A stretch of 64,000 bases of DNA from a virus, in the IMG/VR virus record IMGVR_UViG_3300007735_000799, positions 1-64,000 of that record; one strand, written 5' to 3'. The translations under genes were made by a program, and so were the position numbers. Below the pieces are notes generated by a model that worked only from the letters and a program-made list of their open reading frames with translations, did no database searches and was not told where the DNA came from. Below are positions 43,409-50,214 of the stretch, in pieces (position 1 is the stretch's first letter; the number at the start of each line of letters is the position of its first letter).

Positions 43409-44117
43409 TGGACTTCTTCTTACTCTTTGTGAACTTGCTATCAGTCTCAAGAGAAATCCAATAAGTCATAGTACCATTCTTGTTTCTAAACTCCGATACC
43501 TTCTTATCAGAAACCTTGACTGTGTATGTTCCAGGAACCATTTTGAGATTTTCTGCCTTAAACATAAACTCAAATGAATCTGCACCATCATATTCACCAA
43601 CATCAATTGAATAGGTGTGTCCTGTGCTATCCTTACGATCAAACACATTCATTGTTAGGCGATTATTGTTATTGCGAAGAGCAAGATCAGGAGCAGCAAG
43701 CACAGCCGCAGCCTTCTGCAACTCTGTAAAATCCTTGGCATCAAGAGTAAAATCAACAACAGATTCTGGCATGGTGAAACTCTTTCCTCCACGAATGATT
43801 TCAAGAATCTGTCCGTCTAGCATTTCTGAGTTTGAATAATAATACCGAACCTTTGCTCGGCTACCATCAGAACTAATAATAACATAATTGTCTTCAAACT
43901 GAAAATGCGGATCCTTGAACATGCTCACCGTTGCCAGGAACTTGCTCAAATCCCATATACAAAACTCAATTGGAAAATCTTCGGCAACTTCAGCCTCAAC
44001 CATAATATTCTTGGTTGGGCTAATAGTCTTGATTGTGCTCCCCGACAGAACAATCAGGTTGCTGTTAATGGTACTGAAGTTCTTCAGAACTGTCAAAGTG
44101 TCTTGTGAAATCTTCAT
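43392..44117 (-). CDS. 45: Sliding clamp, gp45-like
   Basis: The 241-residue protein resembles T4 gp45 (228 residues): LTVLKNFSTINSNLIVLSGS, EDFPIEFCIWDLSKFLATVSMF, then FEFMFKAENLKMVPGTYTV. It forms the trimeric ring that holds the polymerase on DNA, and in T4 it also activates late transcription with gp33 and gp55. The C-terminal KKKSNVAVG tail is basic. A sigma70-type promoter and a GAAGGAG ribosome site lie upstream, making it the first gene of the replication operon. Confidence 0.93.
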   Translation of the reverse strand: MKISQDTLTVLKNFSTINSNLIVLSGSTIKTISPTKNIMVEAEVAEDFPIEFCIWDLSKFLATVSMFKDPHFQFEDNYVIISSDGSRAKVRYYYSNSEMLDGQILEIIRGGKSFTMPESVVDFTLDAKDFTELQKAAAVLAAPDLALRNNNNRLTMNVFDRKDSTGHTYSIDVGEYDGADSFEFMFKAENLKMVPGTYTVKVSDKKVSEFRNKNGTMTYWISLETDSKFTKSKKKSNVAVG

Positions 44118-44143
44118 AATATATCTCCTTCAAAGATTGTGGT

Positions 44144-44171
44144 ATCATACCACGAAACATAGTAAAGTCAA
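44144..44171 (-). promoter_or_regulatory. Sigma70-like promoter with palindrome, sliding-clamp gene
   Basis: TTGACT (44171-44166), 16 nt, TATGAT (44149-44144) on the minus strand. The -10 box lies inside the palindrome GTGGTATgATACCAC, which could be an operator or an mRNA 5' hairpin. The ATG is 27 nt on. Confidence 0.7.
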
Positions 44172-45034
44172 GCACTAGGAGGAAGTAATTCGGAATGATT
44201 GTGTCTCACAAGAGTCTCTAGTAAAAATGCTGTTGGTACACAATAGATTTGCATGTTTCTGCAATTTAAAATTACCACCACACCAATACACTCTCCTGTA
44301 TCTGCACGATACATTCCACCGCCTGAGGAGCCGGGTGCACCATCAGCATCTGTCTGATAGAAGAATGGCAGATGACTTGACAGCGAACTCCGACTCCTGT
44401 TGTTGTTTCCGATTATGCCCCGAGTAATAGTCATGGTATCCATTGAAGGATTTCCCATCAGATAAACAGGTGTTCCAAGTTTCGGGGTGTTGTAATTGAA
44501 TATACATCCTTTCACTAATGGTGTCAAGGGTTTTGTATTTTCAACTTCTAGAATTGCTAAATCGTATTCAGGGTCAACGAATGCCAATTTGCACTTTTCA
44601 GTTGTAATGGGAGACTCTAATTCTCCATCAAAGAGTGTAACCGCAATCTCTTTTGTTCCCCAAGTTTTATCCACAGGTTTTGTAGGTTCAATTGGGCATA
44701 AAGAGTCTTGAGCATTAGGAATAAAATCTATCTCTACAAAGTTGCGTGGTGTAAACCACGGCTTATGCTCTTTGATTGTGTTTTCGTCTTCAACCACATG
44801 TGCTGCTGTTAGCACATACAACTTACCGTTCTTGCGATATGCAATGCCAGAACCAAGAGGTGTGCCGTCGTAGTGTACGACAGCATTTGCACCAACGACC
44901 CCTTCAACCACCTGTTGGTTGTAACCGTTGCAATCGCAATTTGCTGATGACTGACAGGAAACTGTTCCTGCGGTAAGCACGCCTGCGAGCGTGAGTAGCA
45001 CGCCCGCCATGACCAAATTACTCGGTCTACGCAT
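44168..45034 (-). CDS. Exported trypsin-like serine protease
   Basis: The ATG at 45034 (MRRPSNLVMAG) starts a 288-residue protein. Residues 1-27 have two or three basic residues, a hydrophobic core (LVMAGVLLTLAGVL) and TVSC, possibly a weak lipobox, so it is exported and may be lipid-anchored. The trypsin fold is clear: VLTAAHVV (His79), YDLAILEV (Asp158) and DGAPGSSGGGMY (Ser237). Several Cys suggest disulfides in the periplasm. Such exported proteases are rare in T4-like phages. It could process surface proteins of the host or block superinfection. TATAAATA lies upstream. Confidence 0.82.
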   Translation of the reverse strand: MRRPSNLVMAGVLLTLAGVLTAGTVSCQSSANCDCNGYNQQVVEGVVGANAVVHYDGTPLGSGIAYRKNGKLYVLTAAHVVEDENTIKEHKPWFTPRNFVEIDFIPNAQDSLCPIEPTKPVDKTWGTKEIAVTLFDGELESPITTEKCKLAFVDPEYDLAILEVENTKPLTPLVKGCIFNYNTPKLGTPVYLMGNPSMDTMTITRGIIGNNNRSRSSLSSHLPFFYQTDADGAPGSSGGGMYRADTGECIGVVVILNCRNMQIYCVPTAFLLETLVRHNHSELLPPSA

Positions 45035-45046
45035 ACGCGGCTCCAA

Positions 45047-45100
45047 TCTGTCCTTGTAGGACGGACAGTTTTACCCAAATCTATCCTTCTGAGAAGGACA
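45047..45100 (-). other. Two similar stem-loops before the protease gene
   Basis: CTGTCC/GGACAG around 45050-45070 and TCCTT/AAGGA around 45084-45098 form two short hairpins with related sequence (TCCTTxTxxxAxGGACAG). They lie in the leader of the protease mRNA. They could stabilise or attenuate it; no T-run marks them as terminators. Confidence 0.35.
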
Positions 45101-45104
45101 GATA

Positions 45105-45112
45105 TATTTATA
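45105..45112 (-). promoter_or_regulatory. T4-type late promoter box TATAAATA
   Basis: An exact TATAAATA on the minus strand lies 70 nt before the ATG of the exported protease and directly after the preceding gene. The start point would give a leader that includes both hairpins. Confidence 0.6.
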
Positions 45113-45115
45113 AAA

Positions 45116-45685
45116 TCAATGCTTTTGATTTTTTAAATCGTAGTAGTAACTGTCATCATCGCAGTCAATAACCCAACGGTCGCTGCTTCCCTCGCATCGG
45201 AAAATCTTGTCATCAACCTTGTAGTCAGGCTTCTCGGGGAACGGCTTGGTTACAAACGACATGTGCTTCCAATAGATTCTATTGTTTGGCTGTAGAGCAA
45301 AACACCCGTTATCCAAACGAATCATATGCAAGCACTTGTATTGCGTTGGCTCATCGCTGTATGCGTTGTTATACCAATCAAAAGTCATCATGTAATCCCC
45401 CCAATAGCCTTTACCGTCTTTCAAGATAACCTTGCAACGAGATCCACGAAGAGTTTCGTATGTGGTTACAGTTGAATTGACGGAGAAGCAATCCCACAAC
45501 TGAAGATGGTCTAGTGGGATCTCGGGCGCGTCTTCACGGTGGCAAAGCATGTGAACAGGAACGCGACTGCGAACCAATCCGTTATCGGTTAACACATGAA
45601 ACAGAATTGCTCGCTCAGGATTGGATTGAGCACCAAACACCATAACTTTATCAAACTCGCCTTTGTGAGTTTTATGCTGGTACAT
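45116..45685 (-). CDS. Uncharacterised conserved phage protein
   Basis: The 189-residue product is read from ATG 45685 (MYQHKTHKGEFDKVMVFG). Longer starts run into the tRNA-Thr gene, so they are less likely; an ATG at 45736 remains possible. Visible features are VPVHMLCHREDAPEIPLDHLQLWDCFSV and GYWGDYMMTFDWYNN, then a Trp/Tyr-rich C-terminus (RWVIDCDDDSYYYDL). The mixed beta sheet with many aromatic residues suggests a small-molecule or protein-binding f old of unknown type. No family is recognised. Confidence 0.55.
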   Translation of the reverse strand: MYQHKTHKGEFDKVMVFGAQSNPERAILFHVLTDNGLVRSRVPVHMLCHREDAPEIPLDHLQLWDCFSVNSTVTTYETLRGSRCKVILKDGKGYWGDYMMTFDWYNNAYSDEPTQYKCLHMIRLDNGCFALQPNNRIYWKHMSFVTKPFPEKPDYKVDDKIFRCEGSSDRWVIDCDDDSYYYDLKNQKH

Positions 45686-45739
45686 ATGCTCGCGGCGAAG
45701 CAAGCAAAAAAAGTTTGGTATGTTTAGGTTTAGCATTAA

Positions 45740-45811
45740 AGCCATCTGTGGGATTCGAACCCACGACCTCCAGATTACAAATCAGGTGCACTACCACTGT
45801 GCTAAGATGGC
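45740..45811 (-). tRNA. tRNA-Thr (anticodon UGU)
   Basis: Standard cloverleaf with acceptor GCCATCT/AGATGGC, T-loop TTCGAAT and anticodon loop TTTGTAA. One T-T mismatch sits in the anticodon stem. It reads ACA and first wobble codons. Confidence 0.93.
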
Positions 45812-45816
45812 GAAAG

Positions 45817-45889
45817 TAGTCCCTATAGGATTCGAACCTACAACTTCTTCCGTGTAAAGGAAGCACTCTAGCCGTTGAGTTAAGGGACT
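45817..45889 (-). tRNA. tRNA-Val (anticodon UAC)
   Basis: Acceptor AGTCCCT/AGGGACT, anticodon arm CTTCC-TTTACAC-GGAAG, T-loop TTCGAAT. A complete type I tRNA; the gene follows tRNA-Leu(UAG) by 5 nt. Confidence 0.95.
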
Positions 45890-45894
45890 ATTAG

Positions 45895-45976
45895 TGTCGG
45901 TGGAGGGAGTCGAACCCACACGCCTTGCGGCAAAAGAACCTAAATCTTTCGTGTATGCCAATTTCACCACACCGAC
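45895..45976 (-). tRNA. tRNA-Leu (anticodon UAG)
   Basis: Type II tRNA with a long variable arm. Acceptor GTCGGTG/CACCGAC, anticodon arm AAAGA-TTTAGGT-TCTTT. It reads CUA. Confidence 0.93.
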
Positions 45977-45982
45977 TATTTG

Positions 45983-46516
45983 TTACTTCTTGACCTTGGT
46001 TTTCTTTGCCTTCTTTGCTAAAGACTTCTTAACCTTGGCAACCATTTCCTTTAGTTCCGGCGGAGACATGGCATTAGTTTCCAAGAGAGCGGCTACACGA
46101 GCATCTTCCTCTTTCTCTGCCTGTGTCTCTAGGGTCTTTTCTTCGCCATCAAGTTCCTTGCAGTATTCCACAAGTGCGGCTTGACACGCTGCTTCGCTAA
46201 CAAAAGGCCCATGAAACTTTGCCCATGTTTCATCCCAAAAAATCCAACCGCCGTGCTTGGGAGAATACTCTACAGGATCGTGGCGACCAATAGCAATAAA
46301 GTTTTTCTCGGCTGCTTTAGGCTTGCCCCATTCGCACATCACCTTCTCGTTGTTCTTTATCCACATCTCAACATCAAAGTCAAACGGATAGTGCTTCAGC
46401 AAATCACGAGCAGTCTTGCGAATTGCGTCCTTGCCCATCTTGGTGTTGCTCATAAGTTCCTTCAGAAACTCTGAAGTCTTCACAACAGCCCGATAAGATT
46501 CATATGGTAGCGTCAT
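45983..46516 (-). CDS. Uncharacterised protein with BPSL0761-like N-terminus
   Basis: The ATG at 46514-46516 is chosen, with AGGAG 12 nt upstream; the longer frame covers another gene. The 177-residue product starts MTLPYESYRAVVKTSEFLKEL and continues KTARDLLKHYPF, a pattern of the small BPSL0761-like domain (AVxxTxEFLxxL...LRHYP). The rest has GRHDPVEYSPKHGGWIFWDE and a very Lys-rich helix at the C-terminus. The function is unknown; the basic tail may bind nucleic acid. Confidence 0.6.
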   Translation of the reverse strand: MTLPYESYRAVVKTSEFLKELMSNTKMGKDAIRKTARDLLKHYPFDFDVEMWIKNNEKVMCEWGKPKAAEKNFIAIGRHDPVEYSPKHGGWIFWDETWAKFHGPFVSEAACQAALVEYCKELDGEEKTLETQAEKEEDARVAALLETNAMSPPELKEMVAKVKKSLAKKAKKTKVKK

Positions 46517-46697
46517 TGTATAGTTTCTCCTTCCTACGAGACTGTCGCTCGTAGGCTTTGAATAGTCCTTCACTAAATCCTGCATGCTTGCCGTGACCGT
46601 ATCCTTGAGAATACGCCCAAGTATATAACTTTATTTGTGAAGCGGCGAGAGCAGAAATTCCCGAAATGATGAAAAAGATTGTTGCTATGGTTTCCAT
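46500..46697 (-). CDS. Small membrane protein
   Basis: The ATG at 46697 (METIATIFFIISGISALAAS) starts a 65-residue protein; longer frames run through two tRNA genes. Residues 4-22 form one hydrophobic span. The rest is polar with SQGYGHGKHAGFSEGLFKAYERQ, similar to the short Gly/Tyr repeats (YxxGYxxG) found in small phage proteins, and then basic. It overlaps the next gene by 17 nt. Function unknown. Confidence 0.6.
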   Translation of the reverse strand: METIATIFFIISGISALAASQIKLYTWAYSQGYGHGKHAGFSEGLFKAYERQSRRKEKLYNDATI

Positions 46698-46733
46698 ATC
46701 AGTAATTAGTTTAAAACACAATCTGAACAAAAG

Positions 46734-46819
46734 TGCGAGAGGTGGGATTCGAACCCACACGCCTTTAGAGGGCAGCGGATTTTGAATCCGCCGTGTATGC
46801 CAATTCCAGCCACTCTCGC
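46734..46819 (-). tRNA. tRNA-Leu (anticodon CAA)
   Basis: Type II tRNA. Acceptor GCGAGAG/CTCTCGC, anticodon arm GCGGA-TTCAAAA-TCCGC, T-loop TTCGAAT. Reads UUG. Confidence 0.93.
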
Positions 46820-46825
46820 AAACAG

Positions 46826-46898
46826 TAGGATCGGTGGGATTCGAACCCACACTTTACGGATTTTAAATCCGTTGACTCTGCCGTTGGTCTACGATCCC
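46826..46898 (-). tRNA. Type I tRNA with anticodon UAA (Leu by code)
   Basis: Acceptor GGGATCG/CGATCCT, anticodon arm ACGGA-TTTAAAA-TCCGT, T-arm GTGGG-TTCGAAT-CCCAC. The variable region has only 5 nt, whereas bacterial tRNA-Leu is type II. It may be a leucine tRNA of odd shape or a tRNA charged with another amino acid that reads UUA. Confidence 0.8.
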
Positions 46899-46899
46899 A

Positions 46900-47805
46900 T
46901 TACTTTCGGACATTCGGATATTTTGTTAAAAAGTCCTCAATAGTTTTCTTTAGACCAGTCTTCAAGTCAGTAAATTTAAAATCAGGGAAGTAAGTAGTGA
47001 ACAAGGTATTGTTTGTTGGCTTTCTTATTATACCTTCAGGCTTGGTTTTGTCAAACACTAATTCGCCAGAAAAGCCAAGTTCAGAAATTATAATTTCAAC
47101 CGCTTCACGAATGCTCCACTCTTTACCTGGAGAAACAATCATCATATCAGGAGTTGAGCGTTCATCAACATGAATCATTTGTAAAATTCTACCAAGGTCT
47201 TGGGAAAATACAAATTCACGAAGAGCCTTGCCTTCACCCCAAACGGTAAAAGGTTGATTATTAATCTTTGAAAGATAGCAACGATGAATAAGACTTGGAA
47301 GAACATGACCGTTTTCCATATCGTAATTATCATTTACTCCGTAAAGATTGCAGGGAATAATACACTTTGCATTAACCATGTATTGTTCTCGCAAACTTCT
47401 TGCTCCCACTTCTAAAATTCGCTTTGCGTAAGCGTATCCGTAATTTGTGGGATGTGGTTCGCCGTTGTGAATCTGATCTTCGGTTAGTGGATAATGAGCA
47501 AACTCAGGAAAGATACAAGTAGACAACAAAAAGGTTGCTCGGTTAACTTCTCTACAAGCCTTGATGATGTTTGCATTGATAGTTAGATTCTCAACAAGAA
47601 AATCGTTGATGAACTGCTTGTTGGATTTAACTCCACCAACTTTTCCTGCACAATGAACAACATCTGTAATCTTGTGGTCACGAATGTAACTAATCAGTTG
47701 TTCATAGTTGGTTAGATTAACTTCTTTGCGAGTCGGCTTAAGACCAAAAGGAACTGAGGTTCCTACAAGTCCTGCTCCACCTGTGATTAGATAACGCTTT
47801 TCCAT
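46900..47805 (-). CDS. GDP-L-fucose synthase / colitose reductase-like SDR
   Basis: The 301-residue protein starts YLITGGAGLVGTSV, has VVHCAGKVGGVKSN, LLSTCIFPE (active Ser and the conserved Cys), then HPTNYGYAYAKRI (Tyr-x3-Lys) and IPCNLYGVNDNYDMENGHVLPSL. This matches the epimerase-reductase WcaG/Fcl, which turns the product of GDP-mannose dehydratase into GDP-L-fucose. The ColC enzyme of colitose synthesis has the same form. A gmd gene is 4 kb away. tRNA genes lie on both sides. Confidence 0.83.
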   Translation of the reverse strand: MEKRYLITGGAGLVGTSVPFGLKPTRKEVNLTNYEQLISYIRDHKITDVVHCAGKVGGVKSNKQFINDFLVENLTINANIIKACREVNRATFLLSTCIFPEFAHYPLTEDQIHNGEPHPTNYGYAYAKRILEVGARSLREQYMVNAKCIIPCNLYGVNDNYDMENGHVLPSLIHRCYLSKINNQPFTVWGEGKALREFVFSQDLGRILQMIHVDERSTPDMMIVSPGKEWSIREAVEIIISELGFSGELVFDKTKPEGIIRKPTNNTLFTTYFPDFKFTDLKTGLKKTIEDFLTKYPNVRK

Positions 47806-47812
47806 ATTTAAA

Positions 47813-47884
47813 CTGGCTCGGCTGGATTCGAACCAGCAACCTATCCGTTAACAGCGGATCGCACTACCGTTGTGCTACGAGCCA
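47813..47884 (-). tRNA. tRNA-Asn (anticodon GUU)
   Basis: Acceptor TGGCTCG/CGAGCCA with discriminator G, anticodon arm ATCCG-CTGTTAA-CGGAT, T-loop TTCGAAT. Complete type I tRNA. Confidence 0.95.
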
Positions 47885-47889
47885 CCTTT

Positions 47890-48054
47890 TTAGATTTGCT
47901 TTTCCCGCTTAATCCAAAGCGGAAGAATGCCACGATCTTCTAGTTTACGAAGAGTTTCCTTCTTCGCATTCAGCAGAAGTTCCTGACGACGAATCCTACG
48001 AGATTCATAACGACGCTTACGGCGTCTGCGAAGTTCTCTCATCTTGTCTATCAT
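47890..48054 (-). CDS. Small very basic protein
   Basis: This 54-residue gene starts at ATG 48052-48054 inside the end of the next gene (38-nt overlap) and stops at 47890. The product is Arg-rich (MRELRRRRKRRYESRRIRR at 5-23) and then helical with LLLNAKKETLRKLEDRGILPLW. It may bind DNA or RNA. It ends 6 nt before tRNA-Asn. No family is recognised. Reality is supported by steady coding-like sequence and position, but no clear ribosome site is seen. Confidence 0.5.
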   Translation of the reverse strand: MIDKMRELRRRRKRRYESRRIRRQELLLNAKKETLRKLEDRGILPLWIKREKQI

Positions 48055-48652
48055 TGTTTAAACCTTTCTTCTTCATAAGATGCTTCACCCAAATTTCAGT
48101 CACAGTCATTGGATGATGAAATTCCTCAAACTTGAAACCGCTAATTGGTTCCTTGTTCTTGGTCTTGAGTGCAGTATAGATGCCGTTCAATCGGTTAGGC
48201 TTGAATTCACCAACAGGTTCTTCCTTGCCGAGACCAGGCCATGCTTCTGCTTTGGTTCCAATTACTAAACCTTGTGGTGATGCGGGCGACTTGAAGAATA
48301 TGGCATCCTGCTCATACTTCGCACCCATCTTCTTGGCAAAGCCCTTGATGGCTCCGCTCTTTGTAGCACTATCATCATCACCTATAATCATAAACGACTC
48401 TTCGGTAACACGACGCTTCTTGCCGTCACCAAGATCTTCTTCGTAAGTGCCAATCACTTTCTCAAAACCAAAACCTGCCGCACGAATATCGTTTTCCAAC
48501 TTCTTGTTGAGTCCACGATTCACCGACAGCGAATTGCTACCACGGAATGCGGTAAGCAAAGCAAACGGTCGCTTCTCAACATGTGAGAACACGCGAGACA
48601 GCGAGATTTCTGTAATCAATTCTTTGCGATAGGTTTCAATTTCTTCAGACAT
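48017..48652 (-). CDS. Uncharacterised protein, DUF3293-like pattern
   Basis: The 211-residue protein has FSHVEKRPFALLTAFRGSNSLSVNRGLNKKLENDIRAAG, partly like the DUF3293 layout (a Thr-Ala-x-R/N start, a run of N-x-x-N helices, then GxGxxxVxGxY). ESFMIIGDDDSATKSGAIKGFAKKMGAKYEQDAIFF follows, as in that group. The N-terminus has ELITEIS near residue 12. The C-terminal ILTSQTP-like end is low in structure. Function unknown. The gene overlaps its neighbour upstream by 8 nt. Confidence 0.55.
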   Translation of the reverse strand: MSEEIETYRKELITEISLSRVFSHVEKRPFALLTAFRGSNSLSVNRGLNKKLENDIRAAGFGFEKVIGTYEEDLGDGKKRRVTEESFMIIGDDDSATKSGAIKGFAKKMGAKYEQDAIFFKSPASPQGLVIGTKAEAWPGLGKEEPVGEFKPNRLNGIYTALKTKNKEPISGFKFEEFHHPMTVTEIWVKHLMKKKGLNNDRQDERTSQTP

Positions 48653-48830
48653 TTGTGGCTCCCCTGATTTCTTCTGTGGACTGCTTTAACTCCAAGTAAA
48701 CTTTTCGTATCTCTTCAAACGCTTGCCCTGCCGTAAACTTTCCGTTCAGTTCCCATTCAACAATACGAGCAGCGCGTCTAGCAAATTCTCCAATGTTCGC
48801 ATGTGCTGCGAAGTCTTCAATATCCATCAT
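48645..48830 (-). CDS. Small uncharacterised helical protein
   Basis: The ATG at 48830 follows GGAGAAAG, a good ribosome site; the longer frame to 48959 lies upstream of it and is less likely. The 61-residue protein is alpha-helical (IEDFAAHANIGEFARRAARIVEW, FTAGQAFEEIRKVYLELKQS). A sigma70-type promoter lies 62 nt upstream inside the preceding gene's end. Function unknown. Confidence 0.6.
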   Translation of the reverse strand: MMDIEDFAAHANIGEFARRAARIVEWELNGKFTAGQAFEEIRKVYLELKQSTEEIRGATNV

Positions 48831-48891
48831 CTTTCTCCGAATGCGACCCGTCAAACAACACGACGGCTCTGGTAAGTAAGGTATAGTGTTT

Positions 48892-48920
48892 AGTATACCG
48901 TCACTTTCCCTTCGGTGCAA
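48892..48920 (-). promoter_or_regulatory. Sigma70-like promoter
   Basis: TTGCAC (48920-48915), 17 nt, TATACT (48897-48892) on the minus strand, ahead of the small gene at 48645-48830. The -35 box is one base from the window's usual TTGACt. Confidence 0.5.
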
Positions 48921-49035
48921 TTTTTTTATTTGCTTTCTTCTTTTTCTTAAAAATTGCATCCCAATTCTTTGACCATAGATCGTAATCTACCTTACGGTAT
49001 CTATCTCCCTTACCTGCTGCGTGCTTGCCGCTCAT
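48901..49035 (-). CDS. Small basic conserved phage protein
   Basis: This 44-residue gene starts at ATG 49033-49035, overlapping the purA stop as ATGA with GGAGG 4 nt upstream, and stops at 48901. The product starts MSGKHAAGKGDRYRKVDY and then DLWSKNWDAIF, a pattern I recall from small proteins of T4-like aquatic phages, followed by a Lys-rich tail. The function is unknown. Confidence 0.7.
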   Translation of the reverse strand: MSGKHAAGKGDRYRKVDYDLWSKNWDAIFKKKKKANKKIAPKGK

Positions 49036-50033
49036 AACGCCTCCTGGTGGGCTGAGAAGGTTATGCTGTGGATGTTTGACCCATCATCTTGGGCTTCTCC
49101 CATAGCATCAATTATAAAAACCTTCATCTCTCCCAAATCTTTAAAATTGTGTAGAGTTCCCTTGTGATAAACTTTAAAAAATCCCACCTTTTCCAAAACA
49201 TCGCACTTGTTGATAATAAGTTCTGTGCAACCAGACAGAGTTATAGATTGAATCAGTTTATCAAGATTCAACCAATTTACCAAACGCTTTCTGCCGGTTG
49301 TGGTTCCGAACTCACCGCCTGCTTGCAGTACAGCATCAAGTTCCTTGTCATCCCACAGCGATGATGGAAACAGGGGATCGGTTCCACTCTTGGTATCGTA
49401 AATCTTAGCCACACCAATCAGTCTACTAATCTTATGTGGTGAGAAGCCAAGAGAACAAGCACCGTAAGGCATGGTTGTGCTGCTTGTGACATACGGATAA
49501 TCTCCGTGGTCAATATCTAACCAAACGCTCTGTGCTCCTTCGCACAAAATCTTTCCGCGCAACTCATCCTTCAGCAACCATTGCGAATCAAAAACATCCT
49601 TGGCTTGTTTGCCACGACGCAACATCTTGTCGGAATAGCATGGAGCAATGCCTTGCTTGGTTGTGCCAAGATAACCAAGATGCTTGGTATCGTATTCAAT
49701 ATGCTCAGGTGTAATAATATGAGCGTTCGGATGAATCTTAATGAGCGAAGTGTTAAAGCCTTCGCTGCGAAGATACCGAATCTCTTCAAAGAACTTATCA
49801 GGATTGATTACACAACCTGGCCCAATCACACATTGCTTGTCAGCAAAGATGCCAGACGGAACAAGATGAGTCTTGTATCGCTTGCCGTTTCGGTAAACAG
49901 TATGCCCCGCGTTTGGGCCACCGTTCCAACGACACACGCAATCATACTTTTCGGCAAGAGCATTGGCAATCTTGCCTTTGCCTTCGTCGCCCCAAGCAAG
50001 ACCGTAAATCACATCCGCATAATCAATCATCAT
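49032..50033 (-). CDS. purA: Adenylosuccinate synthetase-like protein (PurA)
   Basis: The ATG at 50033, with GGAG 5 nt upstream, gives 333 residues; the frame continues into tRNA-Pro and is not used. The P-loop GLAWGDEGKGKIANAL and WNGGPNAGHTVY (catalytic Asp and His) are intact, and GTTKQGIAPCYSDK, LCEGAQSVWLDIDHGDYPYVTSS and GEFGTTTGRKRLVNWL follow. It forms adenylosuccinate from IMP and Asp, the first step to AMP. The length is nearer to archaeal PurA and phage PurZ than to E. coli PurA (432). Keeping the Asp argues for IMP rather than the PurZ substrate. guaC lies directly upstream. Confidence 0.85.
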   Translation of the reverse strand: MMIDYADVIYGLAWGDEGKGKIANALAEKYDCVCRWNGGPNAGHTVYRNGKRYKTHLVPSGIFADKQCVIGPGCVINPDKFFEEIRYLRSEGFNTSLIKIHPNAHIITPEHIEYDTKHLGYLGTTKQGIAPCYSDKMLRRGKQAKDVFDSQWLLKDELRGKILCEGAQSVWLDIDHGDYPYVTSSTTMPYGACSLGFSPHKISRLIGVAKIYDTKSGTDPLFPSSLWDDKELDAVLQAGGEFGTTTGRKRLVNWLNLDKLIQSITLSGCTELIINKCDVLEKVGFFKVYHKGTLHNFKDLGEMKVFIIDAMGEAQDDGSNIHSITFSAHQEAL

Positions 50034-50043
50034 AAATCTCCAG

Positions 50044-50117
50044 TCGGAGAAACAGGATTTGAACCTGCAACCTCTTGCACCCAAAGCAAGCGCACTACCA
50101 AGTTGTGCTACTCTCCG
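50044..50117 (-). tRNA. tRNA-Pro (anticodon UGG)
   Basis: Acceptor CGGAGAG/TTCTCCG (one G-U pair), anticodon arm CTTGC-TTTGGGT-GCAAG, T-loop TTCAAAT. Reads CCA. Confidence 0.95.
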
Positions 50118-50121
50118 AGAA

Positions 50122-50193
50122 AGCGGGTAGAGGGATTCGAACCCTCGGCAATTGGTTTGGAAAACCAACACTCTACCACTGAGTTATACCCGC
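50122..50193 (-). tRNA. tRNA-Gly (anticodon UCC)
   Basis: Acceptor GCGGGTA/TACCCGC, anticodon arm TTGGT-TTTCCAA-ACCAA, T-loop TTCGAAT. A TATAAT box lies about 10 nt upstream (50206-50211), but no clear -35 box. Confidence 0.95.
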
Positions 50194-50214
50194 GAAAAGT
50201 CCGAGCCATTATAG

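Noticed and set aside
49032-50033. PurZ (2-aminoadenine genome) in place of PurA
   Set aside because: The catalytic Asp of PurA is kept in the GDEGKGK loop, whereas PurZ proteins change it (from memory). No other Z-genome genes are seen in the window.
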